A DNA stretch of 64,000 bases from Ptychodera flava (GCF_041260155.1 NC_091944.1:28152332-28216331), one strand, 5' to 3'; counted from the stretch's first letter, positions 9,735-19,537 are shown. Translations and numbers: made by a program. Notes: a model not told the origin generated them from the letters alone.

Positions 9735-9790
9735 AGTACTAACGTAAGTACTACGTAAGTACTACGTAAGTACTACGTAAGTACTAACGC
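9735..9790. repeat. 11-bp tandem repeat at convergent gene ends
   Basis: ACGTAAGTACT is repeated about four times in a row, with variant copies on both sides. It lies between the stop of the integrase (9712) and the stop of the kinase-exonuclease gene (9784-9786), and runs just into the latter. Each unit contains the palindrome AGTACT and the splice-donor-like word GTAAGT. Confidence 0.85.
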
Positions 9791-10948
9791 AAGTATTTAC
9801 GAAAGTTACTCAATAAGTACCATGGAAAAAGTCTTAATTTCTTGAAAGAAGAAAGTGACAGCTTACCATTATTCTTCCAACCACCTGGCCAAGTATTTAT
9901 CATGTACTGTCGTAAGTAATGTTCACTTACTGCATCTTTTTCGGCAGTATGTGGATGAGGTGGTATCTCAGTTCCTGAACATATTAAGTTTGCAAGATCT
10001 TCAAAACGACTTCTCATGTTACCACAGTCCGTTCTTTCGAGTCCCCCTTTTTCAGCTTTATCGATAAGTTCTGGTTGAAGTATAATGTACACAACTGACA
10101 TGAGCCATAGACAAGTAACTTCAAAGTCCCCCCTTTTCATAATGTCAAGTGCTCGTAGGTCAAACGGAGCATTATAAGCACACACAGATTCACAAGCGTT
10201 AAGAAGTTTGTGTAGGTTCTTTAGTGAGACTCGAGGTTGTTCTAGTTGTTCTTGACCAGGTGGGAAGTACGCTTTTTCAAGTTCCTCCTTGCTGAAACCG
10301 TCTATTAAAAATCCCTGGCTGCCGCCGCTCCATGCAATTCCAAAGTCAAAAGCTCGTGGATATTCTACTGGTCCGACTGTCTCGGTATCAATTGTTGGAT
10401 TAAGTATATTATTGAGAACTTCAGGCGTAAGAGCGTTCCGAATTACCAAACATGGAAGCCTGTAGTCGTGGCAAATTTCTAAGAAAGTCTGTTTGAACTT
10501 GTTGTGAATCTCTTCTAGTTCTTTTAAGGCGGCTATTTCGTACGACCTGGCTCGAGTCAACACATTCCGCCTGCAATAATCCCAAGGCATATCTTTGAAT
10601 ATGATAATGAAACTATGTAAATGGTCAAATGCTCTAGAAACAATCTTTTTTTCTTCCGCTGCCACGCCTCGGATTCTAGAAAAAGTCAGATGTTGAATTA
10701 TGAAGAGTCACAAATAATGTAGCGTTCCGAAGGAGGGAGGCCCTCCTCCCAGCCTGACATTGTAAACTAAGCGTATGTTCTATAAACTGGTTCTGAAAAT
10801 CGGCAATCGAAACGTGGCGCCCATTATAAAAGTCGGCAATGTTGCTGGAAAAACTAGTGTCAAATTCTGGTACGTGAGTCTCCGCCAAATTTATTGCATC
10901 GTAACTCTTACCACTTCCAGTTGGTCCATTTATGAATATGTATGACAT
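9784..10948 (-). pseudogene. Deoxynucleoside kinase fused to DEDDh 3'-5' exonuclease, one frameshift
   Basis: Two frames abut. The first (10948 to 10676) starts MSYIFINGPTGSGKS, a P-loop, and continues DFYNGRHVSIADFQ, like the substrate region of deoxynucleoside kinases. It ends at a stop after a run of five T. The second frame overlaps it one base off and runs to 9784. Numbered from its GTG at 10665, it first completes the kinase pattern (TRARSYE at 38-43, like the lid region, then ELEEIHNKF). It then shows a full DnaQ-type exonuclease: IDTETVG (D93, E95), CAYNAPFDL (D169) and HTAEKDA (H239, D244). A single gene for nucleotide supply plus proofreading or trimming is inferred. The exonuclease call is strong and the kinase call moderate. 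No search was run. Confidence 0.72.
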
Positions 10949-11016
10949 TTTGGGATACTATATCATAGAAAAAAATTTTTTTAAATTATTTTTATTAAGA
11001 TATATACGATAAGACA
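10949..11016. promoter_or_regulatory. Bidirectional promoter, 68 bp
   Basis: AT-rich gap between divergent starts at 10948 and 11017. The minus strand carries TATAGTATCCC before its ATG; the plus strand carries AGATATATACGATAAG before its ATG. Confidence 0.5.
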
Positions 11017-11763
11017 ATGACAATCCTTTCTATTTCAACTGCAATAAAAATACTTGAAACCGGAGAAGAGAATATTCAAATCAGTGACGGCAAACTCATA
11101 TTTGAAGAATCTTTGGTAGATCCTTTCATATACGTAGACAGTGAGCTAGAAGTGGTTTTCCCCATCGGACCTAAGTACGGTTCGGGAGGAGATCCAGCTA
11201 CATGTGATGAAATGTGTGTCCGTTGGCAACCGAGTCTTCAAAAGTTTACCGATTTAATAATATTCCGTACCCTAGGTGAAAGTTTCGATGCAAGCACTGC
11301 TAAAAGTTATGCTGCAAGCCTGGCCGCTCACTCCAAGAATACTACTGGATTTTACAATCCATCTAAAGTGTATCAGAAGCGAGGGAGCGAGGCACAGCCA
11401 GTGGCGTATTTTAAATTTCGGTTTAAAAGAGGGAGAAACACTTCCGATTTCGCTACATGTATTGATATGGTTCAAGAAATTGACTGTGCTTTTAAAACAG
11501 TGAGCCCATTGCCAGTCCGAGAAAATCCTGCTATTGTACCTCGAAATATCCGGAAAGGTAGTAAGATAGAATTCTTAGCATTTAAACCGCGCTTAAGTAA
11601 GCGTGGCCTTTCTTTCACTGTTGAGAGGTTATTTTGTGCTGCGCCTAATAAACCAGAAATTCAAGATGCGGAAGAACTAGTCGACTTAGAAAGATTAGGT
11701 GAGATATATAAACAAATAAATGCTGCCAAAAATATTATAGTGGATTTTGATGACCTATCATAG
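11017..11763 (+). CDS. Polinton protein of unknown function beside the polymerase, 248 aa
   Basis: The intact frame begins MTILSISTAIKILETGEE after a TATATA motif. It contains no membrane helix and no nucleotide-binding motif. The middle is basic (FKFRFKRGRNTS, then RNIRKGSKIEF), and the C-terminus is acidic and ends FDDLS. A basic body with an acidic tail ending near an aromatic residue recalls some viral single-stranded DNA-binding proteins. Its place directly upstream of the DNA polymerase, on the same strand with a 50-bp gap, would fit a replication accessory protein. This is inference; I do not recognise the family. Confidence 0.7.
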   Translation: MTILSISTAIKILETGEENIQISDGKLIFEESLVDPFIYVDSELEVVFPIGPKYGSGGDPATCDEMCVRWQPSLQKFTDLIIFRTLGESFDASTAKSYAASLAAHSKNTTGFYNPSKVYQKRGSEAQPVAYFKFRFKRGRNTSDFATCIDMVQEIDCAFKTVSPLPVRENPAIVPRNIRKGSKIEFLAFKPRLSKRGLSFTVERLFCAAPNKPEIQDAEELVDLERLGEIYKQINAAKNIIVDFDDLS

Positions 11764-11813
11764 AATAATTATTTTTCATTTTAAAAATTTTTAGGATAGT
11801 ATATATCATAAAG

Positions 11814-14800
11814 ATGGCCCGTCGATTACATACAGCATTCAAGGGAGCAGTTTTACGAAAAGAATTTCCTGAAGTCAAGCGAGTCGAGGATATCGGGAGC
11901 TGGTGGATATTTAAGGTATGGCCAAAGAAAGAAAGATGTACTCTGTTTATACTGAAATGGAAGTCAAATTATCGGATCCGAAAACTGGTAATACACAAAA
12001 TCGTACATTGCCTGTTAAATTAAAAAATACATACACAAAAGATGTAAGAGGGGCGGATGTGAAACAACAATTAATAGATCGCTACGATCGTATGCTTGAT
12101 ACAATTGAAGCTGTTGAGGGTTCTGGTCTCGTTCTCGAGGAGATACTTAATTTTGAAGTAATTCTAGTAGAAGCTTTACTCGGGGCTGGCGCAGTCCAAT
12201 TTCCCGGATGGTTAAAAAATAAGCATTGTGTGAGCGATCTTATTCTACCGGTGGGGTCGAGAATTGTTTTCAGTATGCCGTCGTAGCAAGTATAAAGTTG
12301 AGCGATGCCGAGTTTCGTGAAAAGAGGGGTGGTCAGGTAAGGAGAAAATGGAATACGTACGCTCCATTTATGGCTGACTACTGTTGGGAAGGTATTCCCT
12401 TTCCTACGCCCGCCGATCTGACTGTGTTCAGGCGCTTCGAGCAGCAAAATCCGGGCACGAAACTTCAAGTGTTTCAGATCTATGAGTCCGATCCAGCCCC
12501 GTCCGACATAACTGTGTTATATAGCGGAGCCGAGGGGGGAGCGGGACCCCCTGACGGAACGGTTCTGGGAGCGGATCGGGTAGCAAATATATTACTGATA
12601 GTTGGTGGGGAGGAAGGAGCCCGGGGTCACTTCGTGCCAATTACTTCGTTAAATCGTCTTCTTAATTCTCATACTAATCGTAAGAATAAGCACAGAAGGA
12701 AGTGTATTTGCCCGGTTTGTAAAAGAGGTTTTAAGTCAACAGAAGAATTAGAAAAACATCAGGTATACTGTGGAACAGACGCCGCCCAGCCAGTTTTTCC
12801 TAAGGAAGTATGTCAATTTGAAGGACATCGGAAGAAGGTTCCTTCTCCCTACGTCGTCTATGCAGATACTGAGGCAATTATTGAGAAGGGGACCGGTCGA
12901 CATATTCCAATTTGTCTTTCGTATGTTATGGTGGAACGGGGGTGGGGGGTTCCTTCGGAACGGCGGCCCACCGTTTATGGTAAAAGAACATTCACAGGTC
13001 TCTCCTGTGTTACAGAATTTCTAAAGGATATGAAAGAACGGGCCGAGTATTATTCGAAATCGTATTATTGGAAAATAATACCGATGAAAGATCCTTCTAA
13101 TTACGACAATCCAGTCTGTATTGCATGTGGAGAGCCGGCAGGATACCGAGTAGTGAAGGAGGGGGCGACTTTTTATTGCGAGGGATGTCGACCGTCGAGA
13201 ACCATTCCTATCTACTTTCACAACCTCAAGGGATACGATGGTTCTTTTATTTTGAAAGAATTACATGAAATCGTTACCGAAGGAGATGGAGGGGGTTCCG
13301 GACCAGAGCCTAAAATCATAGCTAAGACGAGCAATGGAGGAATTATGGGTCTCTCGAAAACATTTATTTTTAGTGCCTCAATTGTTGTTGCCGGAGGGAA
13401 GAGGGAGATAAAGAAACGTTTCTTTTCTATAAAGTTTATGGATAGTGCTCAGTTGATGATGGGGTCGCTCGCGAAGTTGGCAAAAACTGTGCCGGAGGAT
13501 GGGTGGACGGTACCACTTTCGTACCCGGACATTCAAAGGGCGAAAGGTTTCTTCCCCTACGAATATTTAGACTCGGTTGACAGACTAGAAGAGGAGGAGC
13601 TCCCGGAGAGGGGGGAATTTTATAGCGAATTGACGGAAGAGGGGATTTCAGAGGCCGATTACGAACATGCTTTGCGAGTATGGGACGAAGTTGGATGTCG
13701 TACGATTAAAGATTATATGGAATTCTATTGCGAGACTGACGTTCTCCTTCTTGCAAATATATTCGAAAATTTCCGTGACACATGTTTAGAAGCATATAAG
13801 TTAGATCCGGCCCATTACATGTCAGCGCCCGGCTTGACATGGGATGCTATGTTACTTTATACGGGTAATAAATTTGGGCTCATTCAAGATGCTGAGCAGA
13901 TGAATTTCGTACAGAGGGGGATTCGAGGCGGTATCAGCCAGTGTAATATTCATTATTTACAGACAAATCATCCGGCTTACGTCGCCGCCGAGGGGGCTGG
14001 TGAAGCTGGTGGGAATTACGATCCAGAGAAGCCGGTGTCCGAAATAAAATATCTCGATGCAAACAATCTCTACGGCTGGGCAATGAGTCAGGCAATGCCT
14101 ACGGGCGGACTTCATTGGATGACGATGGAAGAGTGGGACGAATGGGAAGAAGGGGGCCGAGGCGGAGCCGGCGGAGCGGGTTCCGGAGGGTGGGGACCTG
14201 GTTCCACCTTTCCACCAAGTTTTCTAGAAGTAGACTTAGAATATCCGGTCGAATTACATGAAGAACACAGCGATTTGCCATTAGCGCCACATCACTATGA
14301 ATTTCCGAGGCAGGGCACTCGACTGATTACAAGTGTGTTGGACAGAGAGAGATACGTCTTACACTACAAGTTGCTGGAATTCTATCTTCGGATGGGAATG
14401 AGATTGAAAAAGATTTATCGGGTGCTTGCTTTCGATGAGAGGGCATGTCTCGCGAAATATATTGACTTTAACACTAAAATGAGGGCAAAGGGAAAGACAG
14501 ATTTCGAAAAGAATTTCTATAAGCTGATGAATAATGCAATGTTCGGTAAGACAATAGAGGATGTTCGAAAGTACAGAGACTTTAAATTTGTTTCGGACTG
14601 GAACGGTACGGATAGTGGCCGTAAAAAGATTCAGAAGTATAATCCAAAGATGAAACATATAACTTTCATAACTTCCGAAGAGGATGGCGATTCCTGCGAC
14701 AGTGCCCTACTGGAACTGAAAACGGATGAGCATAGATATGTAAAACCAGTTTTCATCGGCGCCGCAGTACTGGAACTTTCTAAGCTGCTTATGTATGAGA

Positions 14801-15370
14801 CGCATTACAATTACTTTCGGGTCCAGTTCCCTGGAATACGATTAGCCTAACATGGATACTGACAGTTTTGTTTACAGTGTACCGATCCCGGACCCGGACG
14901 TAACTTTCAATGATATAGTCCGAGAAGATGTTGAAAAGAATGGTGAGAAGTATATATGATACTAGTGGGATGAGTGGGCCGATTTTCTGAAGATTAATAA
15001 AAAAGTGATAGGTAAATTTAAAGATGAGTTGAATGGTGAACCTATTCTTGATTTTGTCGGCATACGCTCGAAAGTGTATGCTTTTCGAACTCCAACTTCC
15101 GAGACGAAAAAAAATAAAGGGGTGAAAGATGTTTGTGTTAGAAAACATTTGAACTTTGAAGACTATAAGGATCTGTTTAAAACTAGGAAGGAGCCCGAGC
15201 AGGCACAATTTGTACAGTTTGTACGGAAAAAGGCTGGAGAAATCCGTAGTGAAAAGCGTAGTAAAATTATGATGGCGCCAAATGATATCAAACGTGTGCA
15301 GTTATACAATCTGAACACGGGCGAATGGCTGGCAGAAACATGGCCGATAGGACTGACGGGTCATGGTTAA
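11814..15370 (+). pseudogene. POLB: Protein-primed family B DNA polymerase, several frameshifts and stops
   Basis: Start ATG at 11814 after TATATATC. The gene passes through four frames: shifts near 11905-11920, near 12240-12260 and at about 14850, then in-frame TGA (14957) and TAG (14963) before an open C-terminus to 15370. In the long frame from 12226, a Cys/His finger (CPVCKRGF, near residue 160) precedes the exonuclease motifs YADTEA (near 211), FHNLKGYDGSF (near 331) and YCETDVLLL (near 500). Polymerase motif A follows (DANNLYGWAM, near 611), then motif B (KNFYKLMNNAMFGKT, near 761). Motif C (MDTDS, at 14852) lies just past the third shift. Gly-rich inserts occur near residues 355 and 640. 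Protein-primed enzymes of this class copy Polintons; this copy cannot make the full product as read. Confidence 0.95.
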
Positions 15371-16631
15371 AATTGTAAAGACTTTAATCTACTATTTTCA
15401 ACAGATACCTGGGCATCGCTAATAACATAAACGTGGGCAAATATATTATCATTGTGAGCGTCATCACCACCCCACGAGGCATCTTTCTTCAGGATCTCAA
15501 GCTGTATTCCGTCCTTTGTGTTCATTACTTTTAAACCATTTCCATGAAATTCAATATCTTTAAAGCTACGCAGATCGATAAATAGACAGAATTTATTCTT
15601 CAAATAATCAACTTCATCTATATCAATTTCACACCAATCTTTATCTTCAGCAAAATACCGTCGCACCTCTCGCCAAAATTGTCTTGGTATCATCTTCTGA
15701 GCGTACACTTTATTTGCAATGCCTTCAATCATTACAGACACAGATTCAATGGAGGGGTTAAAGAAAAGTTCACTGTTCAGTTCTGTCTGATTCTGATTTT
15801 TAGTGAAGAGTATAGCGATACCTCTAATGCTACGTCGTGGTACATTTATATTTTCATTGATAACCGTGTCCGATTCTTTGAATGGGATTGTTCTAAAATA
15901 ATGTATATGCTCGTAAAGGTAACTTTTTCCACCGTTGTAATAAACCAGCCAGTTGACCCCGCGAGTTCGGGGTCAGAAATTGTTTCGTATTCCATTTGAA
16001 TGTTTTTTAATTTATAATTGGTTGTAACAACCTGATTACTGACAAGTAATTGGGAGGCGGGTGCCAACGTAATTTCCCATTCAATATGACTCCCTAACGC
16101 TTCTGGATATGCAACTCCATGGCCTGTTATGAGGGGGTGAGTGAGACGAATAGCATATTTTGTTTTATATGTGTCGAAAAGTAACTTATCGTTCACGACG
16201 GCGGCATCTGCATCGGTCGCACCGCTTCTTAATTTTCTTAGATTTTCGTTCTGAATTCCGTACAGTGTCATGTTCGATCTCTCCTTTTTATGTTTGAAGA
16301 GATCGCGATAACATTCAATGAGATTATATTTATTCAAATTGAAAAGTTGCTGCCCCTCAAATGTGAGAACCATACGCTCCACCAAATTTTTTGCAACATT
16401 TTGTACTACTCGGTTATATTCATCTCCCATTACTTCGAGATCAAAAACCAGGTCGAAAGTGTTAGGAACTAGTACTACTCCGCTTTCTAACTTCGGACAT
16501 CGTATGATAAGTGTCTGGCCTGGATCTGCCTCACTTGGATTATGAGCAACCACATGATGAGTTCTATATGACTTCGTTCCCTTCGGTATTCGGTTGCTGA
16601 AACTCGGTAATAATGATCTATCGTACCCCAT
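15367..16631 (-). pseudogene. MCP: Probable Polinton major capsid protein (double jelly roll), one frameshift
   Basis: The first frame starts MGYDRSLLPSFSNRIPKG at 16631 after a TATATAC motif and runs to 15846. The segments FDLVFDLEVMGDEYN and LTFEGQQLFNLNKYN, with a long strand-rich middle, match the layout of Polinton capsid proteins, including an ECYRDLFK helix. A frame one base off takes over near 15895-15910 and carries NVPRRSIRGIAILF and the rest of the C-terminus to a stop at 15367-15369. Together they span about 420 codons, which fits a double jelly-roll protein. It ends against the polymerase, sharing 4 bp with its 3' end. The capsid assignment rests on pattern and context, not on a structure search. 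Confidence 0.68.
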
Positions 16632-16802
16632 TTTTGTGTAATGTATATAGTAGAAGAAAAAAAAGAAATTACATGTTATAAAGAAAATTAATCACATCTT
16701 AAGTTTCACTTCGTGTATATAATGACTTAGAAGAAAAAATCACATCTTTACGTAAATATTTCCGTCTGCCTGAAAGATAAATCGATTGCCTGTGTCCGCG
16801 AA

Positions 16803-17081
16803 TCAATATTCTTGGAGATGTTGGACTTCCATTTCATCATTGTCAATCTCCTGAAAGACGTTTATGAATTCTAGTCGCTTAAAGAAGTTAGTCTTTTGAC
16901 ATTCTTTAATGAAAGCTAAAATGTTATGATAAAGATTATCATCTTTGAGTCGGACACCTGGATTTGCTCGAAGGATATGGCGATTTACCCGCCGAAGTTT
17001 GCACCATTCCAATTCGACAGAGAAACCAAACAGGTCTTTATTTTTAGAAAGAAACTTTGCAATATTCTTTTCACCAAACAT
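16803..17081 (-). CDS. Small Polinton protein of unknown function, 92 aa
   Basis: The frame begins MFGEKNIAKFLSKNKDLFGF and ends EVQHLQEY, with no membrane segment or clear motif; it is rich in Asn, Lys and Leu and looks helical. A TATATGG motif lies about 20 bp before the ATG, and the start follows the stop of the upstream gene by about 24 bp. The 170 bp between it and the capsid gene start hold no other frame I can support. It may be a remnant of a longer gene, for example the protease that is otherwise missing, but I see no Cys-His catalytic pattern. Confidence 0.5.
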   Translation of the reverse strand: MFGEKNIAKFLSKNKDLFGFSVELEWCKLRRVNRHILRANPGVRLKDDNLYHNILAFIKECQKTNFFKRLEFINVFQEIDNDEMEVQHLQEY

Positions 17082-17104
17082 GCCGATTCCGTAGGGGCCA
17101 TATA

Positions 17105-18391
17105 TTAGTACATAATTTTATTTATAATGACTAATGTTAAACCAGTTAAAAATATCCATAGCTGTTCTCCAACAAATCCGACAACCGATCCTGCTGTTTT
17201 TAATAGAAAACTGACAAGGGAGCCGATTAAACCTGGTATTGCAGCAGCACTTTTTGCGGCCAATGTTTTTAACCATTCGCCAAATTGCTTTACAATTTCT
17301 TTCGCTTTTGTATATACTTTGGGCGGACCTGAACCACCTGTGTTTGCTCCAGTTCCTGCTCCCCCTCCCCCTCCTCCTCTAGTCACAGCCAGGGCAATTG
17401 TTGATATTGTCATTCCAAGGGCAGTCAGTATTGCAGCGATTGTAATACCATTTCGTTTAAATAACTCTGTCAGCTTCAGCCTGAGTGACAATTCTGGATC
17501 AGAAATTACATCACGAAGAGACCTAGTCGTAGCCAGACTTTCACGTGCCCCGCTAATCTTACCATTTTCGTATTCAATTCGATTGTCAATTTTAGCTTCT
17601 CTTGTTATGAGTTCAGCTAGTAGTTTCTCGGCTTTTTCTTTTGCTTGGGTGTGTTCTACAGGAATTTCCTCTAACTGTTTTTCAACTTCTCTTTTCTCTA
17701 GCCTTATTTTAACTTTTTCATTGTTAAGGTTGCTAATACGCATATTCGCAATCTTAATTCATCATTAATAGCTCTATATTCTGGGTTTAGATTGTTCCAT
17801 TGTTCGATTTTATTTTCAAAAGCTTGTATTTTATCTGCATTACCAGAAGCATCTTGCCGTAAGAATGTCAGTTCATCTTTGTATACACCCATGTCTTCTG
17901 GCGTCATCTTCTCAGCCGGTATTTTATTGTTTTTCACATCTTCAGAATACAATGTAGAACTTACAAATTCGGGCTCTGCGATATCCTCCGTCTTACTGTA
18001 TACTTTAGTTACAAATTCATATCCTCCCGCTTCTTTTTTACTGTCTTGAGCAATTTAAATCCACATCCTGTATTTTTGATAGCCTGAGGTTTTTATAATA
18101 CAGCTTTCCATCCCTAATCTTTGCATTCAAAATTAATTCGTTTCGTGCTGCTTCATCAGTAATATTATTTTCATCTAAGAATTGTTCAGCCATTAGTATT
18201 TCAATTGTTACTCTATATCTAGTCGAAGGATCTACCTGCGGGCTCCGCGCGCTTGAGCTAGCCTGGTAAGAATCGGCTTCTGCAAGGGCATTATCATCGT
18301 CTATAAAGTATGTTTCAGCAGTAGCGTCATCATCATTTAAATTTGCATCATCGAAATCCTGGAGTGGTATATCTTCTCCTCCTTCTGCCAT
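17105..18391 (-). pseudogene. Conserved Polinton membrane protein of about 429 codons, two frameshifts
   Basis: Three overlapping frames form one gene: MAEGGEDIPLQDFDD from 18391 to about 18050, a middle part from about 18045 to 17704, and a C-terminal part from about 17743 to 17105. One-base shifts lie near 18045-18060 and 17704-17745. The N-terminus is acidic. The middle is a long coiled coil. The C-terminus has a hydrophobic helix (ITIAAILTALGMTISTIALA), a Gly-run linker, an amphipathic segment and two further hydrophobic helices (IPGLIGSLVSFLL and a final one ending NKIMY). I remember closely similar C-termini from Polinton-like loci in corals, of unknown function. The layout suits a virion membrane or membrane-remodelling protein, which is inference. 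Confidence 0.7.
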
Positions 18392-18449
18392 ATTGTATTT
18401 CTATATTACTACAATTATTTTTTATCATCCCTTACATATACAGTAAAAA
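18392..18449. promoter_or_regulatory. Bidirectional promoter, 58 bp
   Basis: AT-rich gap between divergent starts at 18391 and 18450. TAATATAGAAAT precedes the minus-strand ATG and ACATATACAGT the plus-strand ATG, as at other divergent gene pairs in this element. Confidence 0.5.
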
Positions 18450-18896
18450 ATGCACATCTCAGTTGTTGAAAGCGTTGAACAATTGGCTGATTATATCGAA
18501 AGAACAAGTGCTGCATATCGACGAAGTTATAAATTAATGGGACGAATTGATATGGCTCTTAATATTACTAAAGGAATTCTTGTAAGCTCTGCTGTAATAG
18601 CGGCAATTCCTACAGTTCCGGTACTCATAGCTTTGACGCCTGTACCAGGTGTTATTATTGATGTAATACAAGGAAAAACTGGAGTATCAAAAAGAAGAGA
18701 GAAGTATAAACATTATTATGTGCAATATAAGCAGTTGTTTACTCAAATACAAGAAAAAGGTGCAACAACAGAAAACGAGTCAGAACTTATTCAGAACATA
18801 TTCAAACAGGCACTAGAAATACAAAAACAAGAAGGATTTAGTCCTCCTCTGGAAAGATACCTAAGACATTATGGATTGAATGGATATGAAAGTTAG
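18450..18896 (+). CDS. Conserved small Polinton membrane protein, 148 aa
   Basis: The N-terminal 40 residues are helical (VEQLADYIERTSAAYRRSYK). Two hydrophobic stretches follow at about residues 43-58 (ILVSSAVIAAIPTVPV) and 60-75, which could form a membrane hairpin. The C-terminal 70 residues are charged with YYVQYKQLFTQIQEK. I recall a similar small hairpin protein at the end of other Polinton-like elements; its function is unknown. The frame is intact, and its stop codon lies at the inner edge of the right terminal repeat, overlapping it by 2 bp. Confidence 0.75.
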   Translation: MHISVVESVEQLADYIERTSAAYRRSYKLMGRIDMALNITKGILVSSAVIAAIPTVPVLIALTPVPGVIIDVIQGKTGVSKRREKYKHYYVQYKQLFTQIQEKGATTENESELIQNIFKQALEIQKQEGFSPPLERYLRHYGLNGYES

Positions 18897-19537
18897 TTAA
18901 CTAGAGTCGTTCAGAAAAAATTCCACAGAAAATTTTTCTGAAAACTGTAGAATGACAGACATTGAACATGACATCACAAGTTACTAAGCAACTGGAACGG
19001 TATTGCGAAATTCCTGGAAAGCCCCTGCTGGAAACGTCCCGATAGGGGTATTGCACAACAGTGTTCCGATAGGGGTATTGCGCAACATCCCTATGGTTCC
19101 GCTCGTTCCGACGACTCCAACATAGTGAAAAGGGACCAGCCAGCAGATAAAATTCACATCCAGAAACGAGACCCGCACCTTCGGAACTGTTCCGGTACGG
19201 GTTGCCTTTGTAAGAGCAGACCGGCTCCGGTACGGCTCAGTCAGAATCTATCTAACAAATGAGAGAGAGAATAGAATGTCGTTCCGTTTTGATAGTGGGG
19301 GTGAGTCATAGCGCATTGCGCAAGTCCAGGACCTGACTCAGCAGGGAATTTCCCCGCTGAGTTCAGGACAATGCACTGCTGCGCCAAAATTGTTGCGCGT
19401 GCGTGAGTTCGTATATAGGTCAGGGTCATACTTTAGTTACATGGATGGTTAATTTTTCCTTCGCTCCCTTTAGATAAATGAATAAAATGGTGTAAAAAAT
19501 TCTTATTCGTCCCAGATGGGAATATATACCTACTACT
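18895..19537 (-). repeat. Right terminal inverted repeat of the Polinton
   Basis: Reverse complement of 2130-2772 with about five differences over 643 bp. It ends CCTACTACT at 19537, directly followed by the second CTCCCA duplication. Confidence 0.95.

Larger units (their letters stand above)
2130..19537. mobile_element. Polinton/Maverick virus-like DNA transposon, 17.4 kb
   Basis: The element starts AGTAGTAGG and ends CCTACTACT, has 643-bp terminal inverted repeats, and is flanked by an exact 6-bp duplication. Inside are the Polinton hallmarks: retroviral-like integrase with chromodomain, protein-primed DNA polymerase B, A32-like packaging ATPase and two candidate jelly-roll capsid proteins, plus conserved small proteins. 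Genes run on both strands in compact divergent groups with TATATA-type motifs just before the start codons. The ends are nearly identical to each other, yet six of the genes carry single-base frameshifts and the polymerase also carries stops. An adenain-like maturation protease was not found. Confidence 0.96.

Noticed and set aside
14943..14965. Possible 23-bp intron (GTGAGAAG...ACTAG) removing both polymerase stops
   Set aside because: It is far shorter than normal animal introns, and the gene has further frameshifts that it would not repair.
17127..17768. 213-aa plus-strand frame
   Set aside because: It is a mirror of the coiled-coil and helix gene on the minus strand, which has the recognisable protein pattern.
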